A DNA stretch of 64,000 nt from Streptomyces thermodiastaticus (GCF_014656135.1 NZ_BNBV01000002.1:285541-349540); one strand, 5' to 3'; positions 18,367 through 27,195 are shown, numbered from the stretch's first letter. Notes: generated by a model not told the origin, from the letters alone. Numbers and translations: made by a program.

Positions 18367-19659
18367 TCAGGCGCGGCCGGCCGTCTTCTGGGTCTTGCGG
18401 GTGACGGCGTCGATGACGACGGTCGCCAGCAGCACGCCACCGGTGATCATGTACTGGACCGGGGAGGCGATGCCCTCCAGGGCGAGGCCGTACTGGATGG
18501 AGACGATCACGAGCACGCCGAGCAGCGCGTTCCAGGTGCGGCCGCGGCCGCCGAAGAGGGACGTGCCGCCGATCACGGCCGCCGCGATCGCGTTCATCAG
18601 CAGGTCACCGCCGCCGGCGCCCTGGTTGGCGGAGGCGATCTTGGAGGCGATGAACAGGCCGCCGAGGGCCGCGAAGGTGCCGGAGATCGCGAACACCGAG
18701 ATCCGCACCATCGTGACGTTGATGCCCGCGCGGCGGGAGGCCTCGACGCTGCCGCCGAGCGCGAAGACCTTGCGGCCGTAGGAGGTGCGGCGCAGCACGA
18801 AGTCGGTGACGAACAGCACCGCGACGAAGATCAGCACCGCCAGGGGCAGGCCCTTGTACTGGTTGAAGATGAACGCCGCGGCGAAGGAGACGACGGCCAG
18901 CAGCACGGTGCGCAGGATCGTCTCGCTCAGCGGCCGGGACGGCACCCCGGCGGCCTCGCGGCGCTTGTTGCCGAAGTACGCGCTGAGGAAGTACAGCACC
19001 GTCACCACGGCGGCCAGGCCGTAGGCGGCGGCCACGTCGGAGAAGTAGTAGCTGGTCAGGTTGGCGACCAGGCCGTCGGCGTTGAGGTTGATGGTGCCGT
19101 TGTCGCCGAGGATCTTCAGCATGAAGCCGTTCCAGAACAGCAGACCGGCCAGCGTGACGGCGAAAGCGGGCACACCCACCTTGGCGAAGAAGAAGCCGTG
19201 GATGGCTCCGGCGACCGTGCCGGTGAGGATGGCCAGCACGAAGGCCAGCACCTCGTTCATGCCGTGTGTGATGTTGAGCACCGCGAAGGCGGCGCCCGCG
19301 ACACCGGAGACCGAACCGACCGACAGGTCGATCTCGCCGAGCAGCAGGACGAACACGATGCCGACGGCGATCATGCCCGTGCCCACCATGGCGACGGAGA
19401 TGTCGGAGAGGTTGCCCGCAGTGAGGAAGTTGGAGTTCAGGCTCTGGAAGATGATCCAGATGATCACCAGGCCGAGGACGACCGGGATGGAGCCCAGGTC
19501 ACCGGCCTTCAGCTTCCGCTTGAACTCGGCGACGTAGCCCGCGAAGCCCTGCTCGCGCACCAGCAGGCGCGGGTCGACGGCGGTGGCCGCGCCGGCCGCC
19601 GCCTCCGGGTTCTCCACGACGCCGTCCTCGGGGGGTGCGGAGGTCTTGTCGATGCTCAC
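18367..19659 (-). CDS. xylH: Xylose-type ABC transporter permease
   Basis: 430 aa. The GTG start at 19659 overlaps the ATP-binding gene's stop (GTGA); upstream frame extension over xylG is a shadow. About ten transmembrane helices follow a 55-residue cytoplasmic tail. The ribose/xylose permease motif is seen in LLLGEIDLSVGSVSGVAGA, and the EAA-like loop is RRTSYGRKVFALGGSVEASR. It forms the membrane channel of an importer with the neighbouring XylG and XylF. S. coelicolor xylFGH, beside rok7B7, imports xylose; the same arrangement here supports that substrate. Confidence 0.9.
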   Translation of the reverse strand: MSIDKTSAPPEDGVVENPEAAAGAATAVDPRLLVREQGFAGYVAEFKRKLKAGDLGSIPVVLGLVIIWIIFQSLNSNFLTAGNLSDISVAMVGTGMIAVGIVFVLLLGEIDLSVGSVSGVAGAAFAVLNITHGMNEVLAFVLAILTGTVAGAIHGFFFAKVGVPAFAVTLAGLLFWNGFMLKILGDNGTINLNADGLVANLTSYYFSDVAAAYGLAAVVTVLYFLSAYFGNKRREAAGVPSRPLSETILRTVLLAVVSFAAAFIFNQYKGLPLAVLIFVAVLFVTDFVLRRTSYGRKVFALGGSVEASRRAGINVTMVRISVFAISGTFAALGGLFIASKIASANQGAGGGDLLMNAIAAAVIGGTSLFGGRGRTWNALLGVLVIVSIQYGLALEGIASPVQYMITGGVLLATVVIDAVTRKTQKTAGRA

Positions 19660-20438
19660 TTCTTGCTCTCCCCATTGCTGCGCGCCGCACGACGGGTCAC
19701 GGCGTTGTCCGTGGCGCCGGTGATGGCGGAGATGATCTCTTCCTGCGAGGTCGACTTGACCTCGAAGACACCGTTGTTGCGGCCCAGCCGCAGCACCGCC
19801 ACCTTGTCGGCGACGGCCTTGACGTCGGCCATGTTGTGGCTGATGAGGATGACGGCGTGGCCGCGGTCGCGCAGCCGCTCGACCAGGTCCAGGACCTGGG
19901 CGGTCTGCTCGACGCCGAGGGCCGCGGTGGGCTCGTCGAGAATGACCAGCTTGGGGTCGCCCAGCATGGACCGGGCGATCGCGACGACCTGGCGCTGGCC
20001 ACCGGAGAGGGAGGCGATCGGGATGCGCACGCTGGGAATGCGGATGGAGAGCTGGTCGAGCAGCTCGCGCGAGCGGCGCTCCATCTCCACCTCGTCGAGC
20101 ACCCCGCGCCGGCGGATCTCCCGGCCCAGGAAGAGGTTGCCGACCACGTCGATGTTGTCGCAGAGCGCGAGGTCCTGATAGACCGTCGCGATACCCAGGG
20201 CCTGGGCGTCCTGCGGCTTGCCGACCTGGACGGCCTTGCCTTCCCATTCGATGACGCCGTCGTCGATGGGGTGCACGCCGGCGATTGTCTTGACCAGCGT
20301 GGATTTGCCGGCGCCGTTGTCGCCCACCAGGGCGACCACCTCACCGGCGTGGACCTCCAGCTCTACGTCGGTGAGCGCCTGGACGGCGCCGAACCGCTTG
20401 GAGACCCCGCGCAACGCCAGCACAGGCGTAGCGGACAC
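19656..20438 (-). CDS. xylG: Xylose-type ABC transporter ATP-binding protein (single ATPase domain)
   Basis: 260 aa. I chose the GTG at 20438 because AAGGAG precedes it by nine bases; an ATG nine bases upstream touches the ribosome binding site. Walker A is GDNGAGKST, the signature is LSGGQRQ, Walker B is LVILDEPTAAL, and the switch histidine is in LISHNMADV. Many sugar importers of this type (XylG, RbsA) carry two fused ATPase domains; this one has a single domain and so probably works as a homodimer. It overlaps xylH by GTGA. A long gap with alternative hairpins separates it from xylF. Confidence 0.92.
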   Translation of the reverse strand: MSATPVLALRGVSKRFGAVQALTDVELEVHAGEVVALVGDNGAGKSTLVKTIAGVHPIDDGVIEWEGKAVQVGKPQDAQALGIATVYQDLALCDNIDVVGNLFLGREIRRRGVLDEVEMERRSRELLDQLSIRIPSVRIPIASLSGGQRQVVAIARSMLGDPKLVILDEPTAALGVEQTAQVLDLVERLRDRGHAVILISHNMADVKAVADKVAVLRLGRNNGVFEVKSTSQEEIISAITGATDNAVTRRAARSNGESKK

Positions 20439-20506
20439 GTGAACCATCTCCTTCGCCGCCTGTCCCGGCGGGAGGTTTGCAGAAGTCGGTGGGGGACTGT
20501 TTCCGT

Positions 20507-20558
20507 CCGGCGCCCCGCAGGCGAGCTTGCGGGGCTGTCCGATGGCGCGGGGCGCCGG
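20507..20558 (-). promoter_or_regulatory. Two mutually exclusive hairpins between xylF and xylG
   Basis: Stem A pairs 20507-20518 with 20547-20558 (12 bp). Stem B pairs 20512-20519 with 20528-20535 (8 bp). Both use the GCCCCGC segment, so only one can form at a time. In the minus-strand transcript this follows the xylF stop and precedes the xylG start. The likely role is transcript processing or attenuation, giving more binding protein than ATPase/permease. Confidence 0.6.
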
Positions 20559-20643
20559 CGGAGCGTGGGGCACCTCGGTGCGGTGGGCCGTTTCTCGGGC
20601 CGCCCGCCGCATCGTCAGGTGCGTGCCGTGCCGTGACAGGCCG

Positions 20644-21765
20644 TCACTTCAGGCCGATCTTGTCGCAGGCGGCCTTGTACTGGGGGGTGCAGATCTCGGC
20701 GACGGTGTAGATGCCGTCCTTGATGACCGTGTCCTTGATGTTGTCCTTGGTCAGCGACACGACCGGGACGATGACGGACGGGATGCCCTTGGTGGTCGCG
20801 CTGTCCACCTTGTCCTTGGCGACCGAGTCCAGCGACTTGCCCTGGGCGAGGTTCACGGCCATCTCCGCGGCGACGCTCGCCTCCTGCGGGTAGGACTTGT
20901 AGACGCTCATGTACTGCTCGCCGGTGATGATGCGCTGCACACCCGCCAGCTCGGCGTCCTGGCCGGTGACCGGGATGTCGGAGATGCCGGCCGCCTTCAG
21001 GGCGGTGATGATGCCGCCCGCCATGCCGTCGTTGGCGGAGTAGACACCGATGATGTTCTTCTTGCCCAGCGCGGAGATGGCGCCCTCCATGTTGGAGTTG
21101 GCGTTCTCCGGCTTCCACTCCTTGGTGTCGTATTCCTTGCCGATGTTCACCTTGCCGTCGAGCACGGAGTGGGCACCCTGCTTGAACTGCGCGGCATTCG
21201 GGTCGGTGGCGGAACCGTTCATCATGACGATCTTGCCGGACTTCGCCTTGGAACCGAGCGCCTTCAGCAGCGCCTCGCCCTGGGTCTTTCCGACGGTCAC
21301 GTTGTCGAACGAGGTGTACGCGTCGATCGGGCCCTCCGCCAGACGGTCGTAGGCGACGACCTTGATCCCGGCGTCCTTGGCCTTCTGGATGGAGTTGCGG
21401 ATCGCCTTGGAGTCCACGGCGTCGACGATGAGGACGTCCACCTTGTTGGTGATCATCGTCTCGACCTGCTGGTTCTGCAGGGTGGCGTCCTGCTTGGCGT
21501 TGGCGTAGACGACCTTGCCCTTGTTGTGGGTCAGCTCCGCGACCTTCTTCTCGATCTGCGGACGGTCGAATTTCTCGTACCGAGCGGTCTGGTTCTCCGG
21601 CAGCAGCAGACCGATCTTGATGTCGTCGCCCTTGTTCGCGGACGACGACGAAGAGGAGGAGTTGTTGTTGTCTCCGGCCTCCTTGGCACTGCCGCAGGCG
21701 GCGAGCGAGACGGCCATGGCAGCAGCGGCAACACCGAAGGCCGCACGACGCATACGCGTGTTCAC
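20644..21765 (-). CDS. xylF: Xylose-type ABC transporter substrate-binding lipoprotein
   Basis: 373 aa from a GTG with a GGAGG site nine bases upstream. A lipoprotein signal peptide ends in the lipobox SLAACGS (Cys about 26), followed by a serine/asparagine-rich linker. The mature part is a periplasmic-binding-protein type 1 fold of the ribose/xylose group: IKIGLLLPENQTARYEKFD, VDVLIVDAVDSKAI, IKVVAYDRLAEG, GVYSANDGMAGG and IPVTGQDAELAG. It would be anchored outside the membrane and deliver the sugar to XylHG. It is the first gene of the operon, and its gene is divided from the ROK regulator by 122 bases. Confidence 0.92.
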   Translation of the reverse strand: MNTRMRRAAFGVAAAAMAVSLAACGSAKEAGDNNNSSSSSSSANKGDDIKIGLLLPENQTARYEKFDRPQIEKKVAELTHNKGKVVYANAKQDATLQNQQVETMITNKVDVLIVDAVDSKAIRNSIQKAKDAGIKVVAYDRLAEGPIDAYTSFDNVTVGKTQGEALLKALGSKAKSGKIVMMNGSATDPNAAQFKQGAHSVLDGKVNIGKEYDTKEWKPENANSNMEGAISALGKKNIIGVYSANDGMAGGIITALKAAGISDIPVTGQDAELAGVQRIITGEQYMSVYKSYPQEASVAAEMAVNLAQGKSLDSVAKDKVDSATTKGIPSVIVPVVSLTKDNIKDTVIKDGIYTVAEICTPQYKAACDKIGLK

Positions 21766-21887
21766 TTCCTCAAACCTCCCTGACGAGGCCGCGTCGTTGC
21801 GGCCGAGGTGGCTGGAAGTCAACTCGGCCATACGTACGACGTCAAGAAGTAAATCCTTAACGAGATGGCAACGGTGCCATACGTTCT
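21766..21887 (-). promoter_or_regulatory. xylF upstream region with repeated GCCATACGT motif
   Basis: The 9-mer GCCATACGT occurs twice in the same orientation, at 21827-21835 and 21876-21884, 49 bases apart. The second copy overlaps an inverted repeat ATGGCA-ACGG-TGCCAT at 21865-21880. These are the best candidates for binding sites of the ROK regulator encoded immediately upstream. I could not place a clear -35/-10 pair. Confidence 0.5.
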
Positions 21888-23099
21888 CTAAGTGAAGGCA
21901 GGTGTCGCGGAGCGCGCACCGTCGGCCGCACATCCGTCCAGAAGCGTCGAATCGCCCATTTCGCTCAGTGCGAGCGCAAGCGCCCCGAGCACCTCCGCCC
22001 GGCCGCCAAGTGCCCCGGGGAGTATGGTGAGTTGACGCGCGGCGCTGGGAATGGCGTAGCGGCCGACGGACTCCCGGATGGGTCCGAGGACCAGTTCGCC
22101 CGCCTCCGCGAGATCGCCCCCGAGCACCACCCGGCTGGGGTTGAGCAGGTTGCACAGATTCGCGACGCCGCTGCCGATGTGACGGCCGACATCGGCGATC
22201 ACCCGGCGGCAGCCCGGGTCGCCCTCCCGGGCCAGCCGGACGACGCCCTCCATCGTCAGGCCCGGGCCGTGGCTGGGCTGCAGCAGCGGCAGGACGAACG
22301 GGGCGGCGGTGAAGGTCTCCAGGCAGCCGCGGTTGCCGCAGCGGCACACCGGGCCGCCCTCGTCGAGGGTGATGTGCCCGATCTCGCCCGCGGTGCCGCC
22401 GGGGCCGCGGTAGATCTTGCCGTTGATCACCAATCCCGCGCCCACACCGCTGGCGATCTTGATGTAGGCCAGGTCGCGCACCCCGCGTCCGCTGCCCCAG
22501 ACCAGCTCGCCCAGGGCGCCGAGGTTGGCGTCGTTGTCCACGTGCACCGGCACGCCGAGGCGCCCCCGCAGCTCCTCGGCGGGTTTGATGCCGCCCCAGC
22601 CCGGCAGGATCGCGGTGGAGCCCAGGGTGCCGGACTCCACGTCGATCGGGCCGGGTACACCCAGACCGATGCCGGCGATCTTGGCCCGGTCCACCCCGGT
22701 GGCCTCGACCAGCCGGTTGACCAGCTCCTCGGCCCGGTCGAAGCCCTGGCTCCAGGAGGCGTCCACGTCCAGCGGCTCGGACTCCTCGGCCAGCACCTGG
22801 TGGGCGAGATTCCCGATCGCGACCCGCAAATGCGCGTGCCCGAAGTCCACACCGATCACGATCCCGGCGTCCCCGCTCAGGGACACGCTGCGCGCCCGGC
22901 GGCCGCCCGCCGACGTGGGTGTGACCTGGACCGTGCCGCCGTCCTTCAGCTCGCGCACGATGTTGGAGACGGTGGCCGCGGACAGACCGGTGGCCCGCGC
23001 GATCTCCGCCTGGGTGAGGGATCCGGCAAGACGCACGGCGCGTACGACCCGCTCCAGGTTGGCTCGGTGCAGCGACGACTGCGACCCTGGAGTCTCCAC
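21888..23099 (-). CDS. rok7B7: ROK-family transcriptional regulator (Rok7B7 type)
   Basis: 403 aa from a GTG with GGAGG five bases upstream. An N-terminal winged HTH spans about residues 12-60 (LTQAEIARATGLSAATVSNI). The ROK sugar-kinase-like domain follows: GVDFGHAHLRVAIG, GIGLGVPGPI, the zinc motif CRCGNRGCLE and GEIGHITLDEGG. In S. coelicolor the orthologue beside xylFGH controls xylose uptake, carbon catabolite repression and antibiotic production. The same adjacency and orientation here support the name. It is transcribed in the same direction as, and just before, xylF. Confidence 0.9.
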   Translation of the reverse strand: METPGSQSSLHRANLERVVRAVRLAGSLTQAEIARATGLSAATVSNIVRELKDGGTVQVTPTSAGGRRARSVSLSGDAGIVIGVDFGHAHLRVAIGNLAHQVLAEESEPLDVDASWSQGFDRAEELVNRLVEATGVDRAKIAGIGLGVPGPIDVESGTLGSTAILPGWGGIKPAEELRGRLGVPVHVDNDANLGALGELVWGSGRGVRDLAYIKIASGVGAGLVINGKIYRGPGGTAGEIGHITLDEGGPVCRCGNRGCLETFTAAPFVLPLLQPSHGPGLTMEGVVRLAREGDPGCRRVIADVGRHIGSGVANLCNLLNPSRVVLGGDLAEAGELVLGPIRESVGRYAIPSAARQLTILPGALGGRAEVLGALALALSEMGDSTLLDGCAADGARSATPAFT

Positions 23100-23356
23100 G
23101 ACGACCTCCTGAGCGCGGGGCCGCTCCGGTGAGGCCCCGTATATCCAACAAGTGAACTCTAAGATGAGCCGTTCGGGTTGGCTCCCGTCAAGAGGTAGAA
23201 CCCTTTCCGCCGGGTGTGACGTCCGCGCCGGCCGTGACCGGACCGCTGCGCAGCGTCATGCCGCAGTCACCGGACACCTCCGCGCTCTCGCGTCCGCCCG
23301 GGCGTGACGACGCCGCCCCCGGGCACTGCGGAGGCGGCGAACGTGCAGGTGCGCCG

Positions 23357-23381
23357 GGTTCCGGGCGTCGCGCCCGGAACC
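23357..23381 (-). terminator. Hairpin terminator after ngcG
   Basis: An 11-bp perfect stem with a three-base loop (GGTTCCGGGCG, TCG, complement) starts eight bases past the stop of the permease gene on the minus strand, ending the ngc operon. Confidence 0.8.
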
Positions 23382-23388
23382 GTGCGGA

Positions 23389-24312
23389 TCACTTCAGGGC
23401 GCCCGCCGTCAGCCCCTGGACGACCTGACGCTGGAAGACGATGTACGCGGCCAGCACCGGCAGCATGGCCATGACGAGACCGGCGAAGAGACCGGACCAG
23501 TCGCCCTTGTATCCCTGACTGACCGCAAGCTGCACCAGCCCCTGAGTGAGCACGTGCTTGTCCGGGTCGGTGTTGAGCACCGTCGGCAGCATGTACTGGT
23601 TCCACTGGCCCAGGAAGTTGAAGATGCCCACGCTGATCAGGCCGGGCCGGGCCATCGGCAGCATGATCTGGAAGAACGTCCGGGTGTGCGAGGCCCCGTC
23701 GACGAAGGCGGCCTCCGCCACCGAGGCCGGCAGGGTCCGGAAGAACGCCGTCAGGAAGAACACCGTGAACGGCAGCGAATACGCGATGTAGACCAGGATC
23801 AGCCCGTGGATCGTGTTCAGCAGCCCCATGTTGTTCACGACGTAGAACAACGGCACCAGGGCCAGCATCACCGGGAAGCTCATCCCGCCGACGAACAGGT
23901 AGTAGATGAACCGGTTGCCGGGGAAGTCGAAGCGGGCCAGCACATAGGCCGCCATCGACCCGAGCACCAAGGTGCCGATCAGCGAGCCGCCCACCACCAG
24001 GACGGTGTTCAGGAAGTACTCGCTCATGTGGGCGTCGGTCCAGGCCCTCGCCCAGTTGTCGAAGTGCAGCCGGTCCGGCAGCGACCAGGGCGAGCTGAAG
24101 ATCGACCGGTCGTCCTTGAACGAGGTCATCACCGCCCACACCAGCGGCATGACCACCATGATCGCCCAGATGACCAGGATGCCGTGGGAGAAGACGTTGA
24201 GGACGCCGCCCTCGTGCGTCTGCCGGGGCGGGCGGGCCGGGGGAGCGCCTGTCTTGGTGACGGGGAGGCCGGGCTCGGCCGGGACGGGGGCGGGGGTCTC
24301 GGTGGTCTTCAT
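23389..24312 (-). CDS. ngcG: Carbohydrate ABC transporter permease (NgcG type)
   Basis: 307 aa, ATG start. Six transmembrane helices follow a proline-rich cytoplasmic tail. The MalG-family EAA loop is AEAAFVDGASHTRTFFQIMLP. The gene begins one base after the stop of the partner permease (24314), so translation is likely coupled. It completes the channel of an importer for chitin-derived sugars if the NgcE assignment is right. No ATPase gene is present in this operon; in Streptomyces such importers share the MsiK ATPase encoded elsewhere (established for related systems). Confidence 0.88.
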   Translation of the reverse strand: MKTTETPAPVPAEPGLPVTKTGAPPARPPRQTHEGGVLNVFSHGILVIWAIMVVMPLVWAVMTSFKDDRSIFSSPWSLPDRLHFDNWARAWTDAHMSEYFLNTVLVVGGSLIGTLVLGSMAAYVLARFDFPGNRFIYYLFVGGMSFPVMLALVPLFYVVNNMGLLNTIHGLILVYIAYSLPFTVFFLTAFFRTLPASVAEAAFVDGASHTRTFFQIMLPMARPGLISVGIFNFLGQWNQYMLPTVLNTDPDKHVLTQGLVQLAVSQGYKGDWSGLFAGLVMAMLPVLAAYIVFQRQVVQGLTAGALK

Positions 24313-24313
24313 C

Positions 24314-25240
24314 TCAGAACTCCAGCCGCTCGCGCCGGCCCAGCCGCATCACGATCGCCGCGAAGGCCAGCGTGACGACCAGCAGAGCGACGCCGATGGT
24401 GGTGGCGTAGGCGGCCTGCCCGTCACGGAACGCCTTCTGGTAGACGTACAGGACCATGACGGTGGTCGAGTAGTCGGGGCCGCCCGGTCCGGTCGTCATG
24501 ATCTGGACGACCGCGAAGGACTCCGCGCCGAGGGCGAGGATGCCCATGTACACCCAGCCGGACTGCACGGTGTCCCACAGCAGCGGCAGGGTGATCCGGA
24601 AGAAGGTGGTGAACCGGCTGGCGCCGTCCAGCAGCGCGGCCTCGTACAGGTCGGCGGGGATGGAGGCCATGCCGGCGGAGAACAGGACCACGAAGAAGCC
24701 GGTCGTGGACCACACCAGGACGGCCATCACGCACCACAGCGCCAGATGCGGGTCGCCCAGCCACAGCGGCTGGAGGCCGTCCAGGCCGATGCCGCGCAGC
24801 ACCGCGTTGATCGCTCCGCTGTCCGGGTTGTACGCGAACGCGAACAGCAGGGCGACGATGGCGATCGACAGCACCTGCGGGAAGAAGTAGACGATCTTGT
24901 AGAAGGAGGAGCCGCGGACGCCCGTGACGACGGGTCCGCCCCTCCTGCGCCGCCCGCCGACGTTGATCATGAAGGCGAGGAAGAGGGCCAGCCCGATCGT
25001 CACCACCGGCAGCAGCACCGCGAACAGCAGGCTGTGCTCCAGCGACTTCCAGAAGATGTCGTCGTGGAACATCCTCGTGTAGTTGTCGAAGCCGACCATG
25101 GCGAAGTCGGGACTCAGGCCGGTCCAGTCGGTGAACGAGTAGTAGATGGACTGGATGAACGGCCAGACGACGAAGAGCGCGTACAGCCCCAGGGGTACCG
25201 CCAGGAACCCCACGATGAACCGGTACTTGCCGTGCTGCAT
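24314..25240 (-). CDS. ngcF: Carbohydrate ABC transporter permease (NgcF type)
   Basis: 308 aa, ATG start. A MalF-like permease: first helix FIVGFLAVPLGLYALFVVWP, then YYSFTDWTG, and the EAA loop YEAALLDGASRFTTFFRITLP. It pairs with the product of the next gene and receives sugar from the binding protein encoded upstream. A strong hairpin lies in the 79-base gap between it and ngcE, which probably lowers its expression relative to the binding protein. Confidence 0.88.
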   Translation of the reverse strand: MQHGKYRFIVGFLAVPLGLYALFVVWPFIQSIYYSFTDWTGLSPDFAMVGFDNYTRMFHDDIFWKSLEHSLLFAVLLPVVTIGLALFLAFMINVGGRRRRGGPVVTGVRGSSFYKIVYFFPQVLSIAIVALLFAFAYNPDSGAINAVLRGIGLDGLQPLWLGDPHLALWCVMAVLVWSTTGFFVVLFSAGMASIPADLYEAALLDGASRFTTFFRITLPLLWDTVQSGWVYMGILALGAESFAVVQIMTTGPGGPDYSTTVMVLYVYQKAFRDGQAAYATTIGVALLVVTLAFAAIVMRLGRRERLEF

Positions 25241-25272
25241 TGCCAGCGTCCCCGATCTGAAGGGCGGTCGGT

Positions 25273-25313
25273 GTCACCAGGGTCCGCCCGGCGGCCGGAC
25301 GGACCCTGGTGAC
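25273..25313 (-). terminator. Intra-operon hairpin between ngcE and ngcF
   Basis: A 14-bp perfect stem (GTCACCAGGGTCCG at 25273-25286, complement at 25300-25313) starts seven bases after the ngcE stop on the minus strand. Placed inside an operon after the binding-protein gene, it is likely a partial terminator or mRNA-stabilising hairpin. Confidence 0.7.
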
Positions 25314-25319
25314 GGCCCC

Positions 25320-26765
25320 TCACTGGTGCTTGTAATGCTTGATCGACGTGTCCTTCGCGGCCTCGTCGGCGAAACCCTGGATGCGCTTGACCGCCTCCGC
25401 CGGGGTGAGCCGGCCGGCCATCATCTCGCCGAGGCCCGCCACACCGATCTTCTCCTTCTCCAGCTGCACGTACCAGTCCTGCAGCCGCGGGTTCACCACG
25501 TTGGAGCCGGCCAGCTCCAGCGCCGCGACACCGGACTTCAGACCGGGGGTCAGCTCGATGCCGTCGGTGCCGCCGTTGTAGGCGGTCAGCGACTTCACCT
25601 TGGTGGTGAAGTTCTTGGAGGACGCCTCCGAGAGCATGATGCGCAACTGCTCCATGCCGCCCTCGGGGTTCGCCGCCTTGGCCGGGACGATGAACGGCTC
25701 GCCGCCGGAGGCCCAGATGGTGCCGAAGGGCATCTTGTCCGAGGAGTCGATGCCGCTGGGCGCGGAGACCGCCAGGTCGAAGTCCTTCGGGATGACGCTC
25801 GCGGACTCGTTCTCCACCCAGGAGCCGTTGGGGATGAACAGCGCCTTGCCCTGGGCCCAGGCCGTCTGCGACTGGATGTGGTCCAGGCCGGGGGTGCCCC
25901 TGAGGATGTAGCCCTTGCGGTACAGCTCGTAGTACGCCTCGAAGCAGGTCTTGACCGCCGGGTGCTTCCAGGCGTTCGGCTCCAGGTTGTCGATGGCGTC
26001 CAGCACCTCGCGGCCGCCGACCTTGCCGATCATCGGGTAGAGCGAGAAGGGGATGTAGTAGGGGTACTTGCCGGCGTACGTCCAGCCGGCGATGCCCTTC
26101 TTCTTGGCCTTCTCGCAGACCTTGAGCATCTCGTCCCAGGTCTTCGGGTACTCCGCGTCGAGCGAGGCCAGGGCCTTGCGCGAGTACCAGACGCCGTAGA
26201 CGGTGTAGGCGTAGTAGAGGATCCAGACGGGCTTTCCGTCGAACTGGCCCATCTCGACGATGCCGGGCCGCAGCGTGTCGCGGACCTTCTTCGCGGGGTC
26301 GTCGTAGGAGGGCGCGTCCAGCAGCGGGGTGAGATCGGCGAGCTGGTTCTTGCCGACGAGGACGCCCATGTCCATCTGCTCGGCGCCGGAGTTGTCGATG
26401 AGGTCCGGCGGGTTGCCCTGGTTGAAACGGGGCTGGAGAGTGGACTGGATCTTCTGGGTCGCCGAGAACTTCACCTTCGCCTTCGGGAAGTTCTTCTGAT
26501 AGATCTTGGTGGCGTCCTCGGCGTACTCCCGGCCGAAACCGCCGTCGAACAGCACGAATTCCATCTGCGCGGTGTCGTTGACGCCGAGCGGATTCTTCGC
26601 GGTCTTCTTTCCGGCCTTCGCCTTGCTCTGTCCGCCACCGCCGCCGCTGGCGCACGCGGACAACAAGCCCAGGGCGGGTACGGACGCCAGGCCGAGCGCC
26701 GCGGACCGTTTGATCAGATCACGGCGGCCGACGCCCCCGTGGTTGTCGGCGGAAGTGGATCCCAT
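25320..26765 (-). CDS. ngcE: Chitobiose/GlcNAc-type ABC transporter substrate-binding lipoprotein (NgcE)
   Basis: 481 aa; ATG with GAGGA seven bases upstream. The N-terminus has a twin-arginine motif (GRRDLIK) and a lipobox LLSAC, so it looks like a Tat-exported lipoprotein, followed by a glycine/lysine-rich linker. The mature part is a family-1 extracellular solute-binding protein (ADLTPLLDAPSYDDP, WILYYAYTVYGVWYSRKAL, LFIPNGSWVENE). The operon order binding protein-permease-permease, the place next to rok7B7-xylFGH and an upstream DasR-like site match S. coelicolor ngcE (SCO6005 from memory), reported to bind N,N'-diacetylchitobiose. The substrate here is inferred from that match. Confidence 0.85.
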   Translation of the reverse strand: MGSTSADNHGGVGRRDLIKRSAALGLASVPALGLLSACASGGGGGQSKAKAGKKTAKNPLGVNDTAQMEFVLFDGGFGREYAEDATKIYQKNFPKAKVKFSATQKIQSTLQPRFNQGNPPDLIDNSGAEQMDMGVLVGKNQLADLTPLLDAPSYDDPAKKVRDTLRPGIVEMGQFDGKPVWILYYAYTVYGVWYSRKALASLDAEYPKTWDEMLKVCEKAKKKGIAGWTYAGKYPYYIPFSLYPMIGKVGGREVLDAIDNLEPNAWKHPAVKTCFEAYYELYRKGYILRGTPGLDHIQSQTAWAQGKALFIPNGSWVENESASVIPKDFDLAVSAPSGIDSSDKMPFGTIWASGGEPFIVPAKAANPEGGMEQLRIMLSEASSKNFTTKVKSLTAYNGGTDGIELTPGLKSGVAALELAGSNVVNPRLQDWYVQLEKEKIGVAGLGEMMAGRLTPAEAVKRIQGFADEAAKDTSIKHYKHQ

Positions 26766-26979
26766 GCGCAAGTCCTCGCCTTCTCCAGGACTCAAGCGGT
26801 GAACCGGATCCTTACCGGCACCGCGGTGGGCCGAGCTGGGTGGTGCAGAAGTACTGTGTGCGTCTTCCACCGGGATCGCTGGGAATACAAGGAGGCGGAC
26901 GCGTTTCGCGCGCCGAACCACCTTTCCGGCCTCTCCCCGGCGTCCGTGTACCACCGATGGAGAGGCTTCCCGGACGCCG

Positions 26980-26995
26980 ACCGGTATAGTCCACT
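26980..26995. promoter_or_regulatory. Candidate DasR-responsive element (dre)
   Basis: ACCGGTATAGTCCACT matches the dre consensus ACTGGTCTAGACCACT at 13 of 16 positions. It lies 215 bases upstream of ngcE. DasR represses GlcNAc and chitin uptake genes in Streptomyces, so a site here fits the proposed NgcE substrate. The distance from the start codon is longer than usual. Confidence 0.6.
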
Positions 26996-27183
26996 TCCAT
27001 CGGCGGGAGCAAGATCGAGGGCATGGTTCCCTGTGGGTCTTTTCCGAGTTGAGACCTCGCGGAAATACAAGCCGCGAACTGCTTCCGTGACCAAAATATC
27101 CGTGACTTCACTGCCGGACACCACCTCCAACACCCTTGACAGCACTGGGCACTTGCCTCCCTACTGGAGCAAGCGTCGTGACT

Positions 27184-27195
27184 GACAACGTTGTC
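27184..27195. promoter_or_regulatory. LacI-family-type operator upstream of the GH92 gene
   Basis: GACAACGTTGTC is a perfect 12-bp palindrome with the central CG typical of LacI-family operators. It is just downstream of the candidate promoter and 34 bases before the GH92 start codon, where bound repressor would block transcription. Confidence 0.65.
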
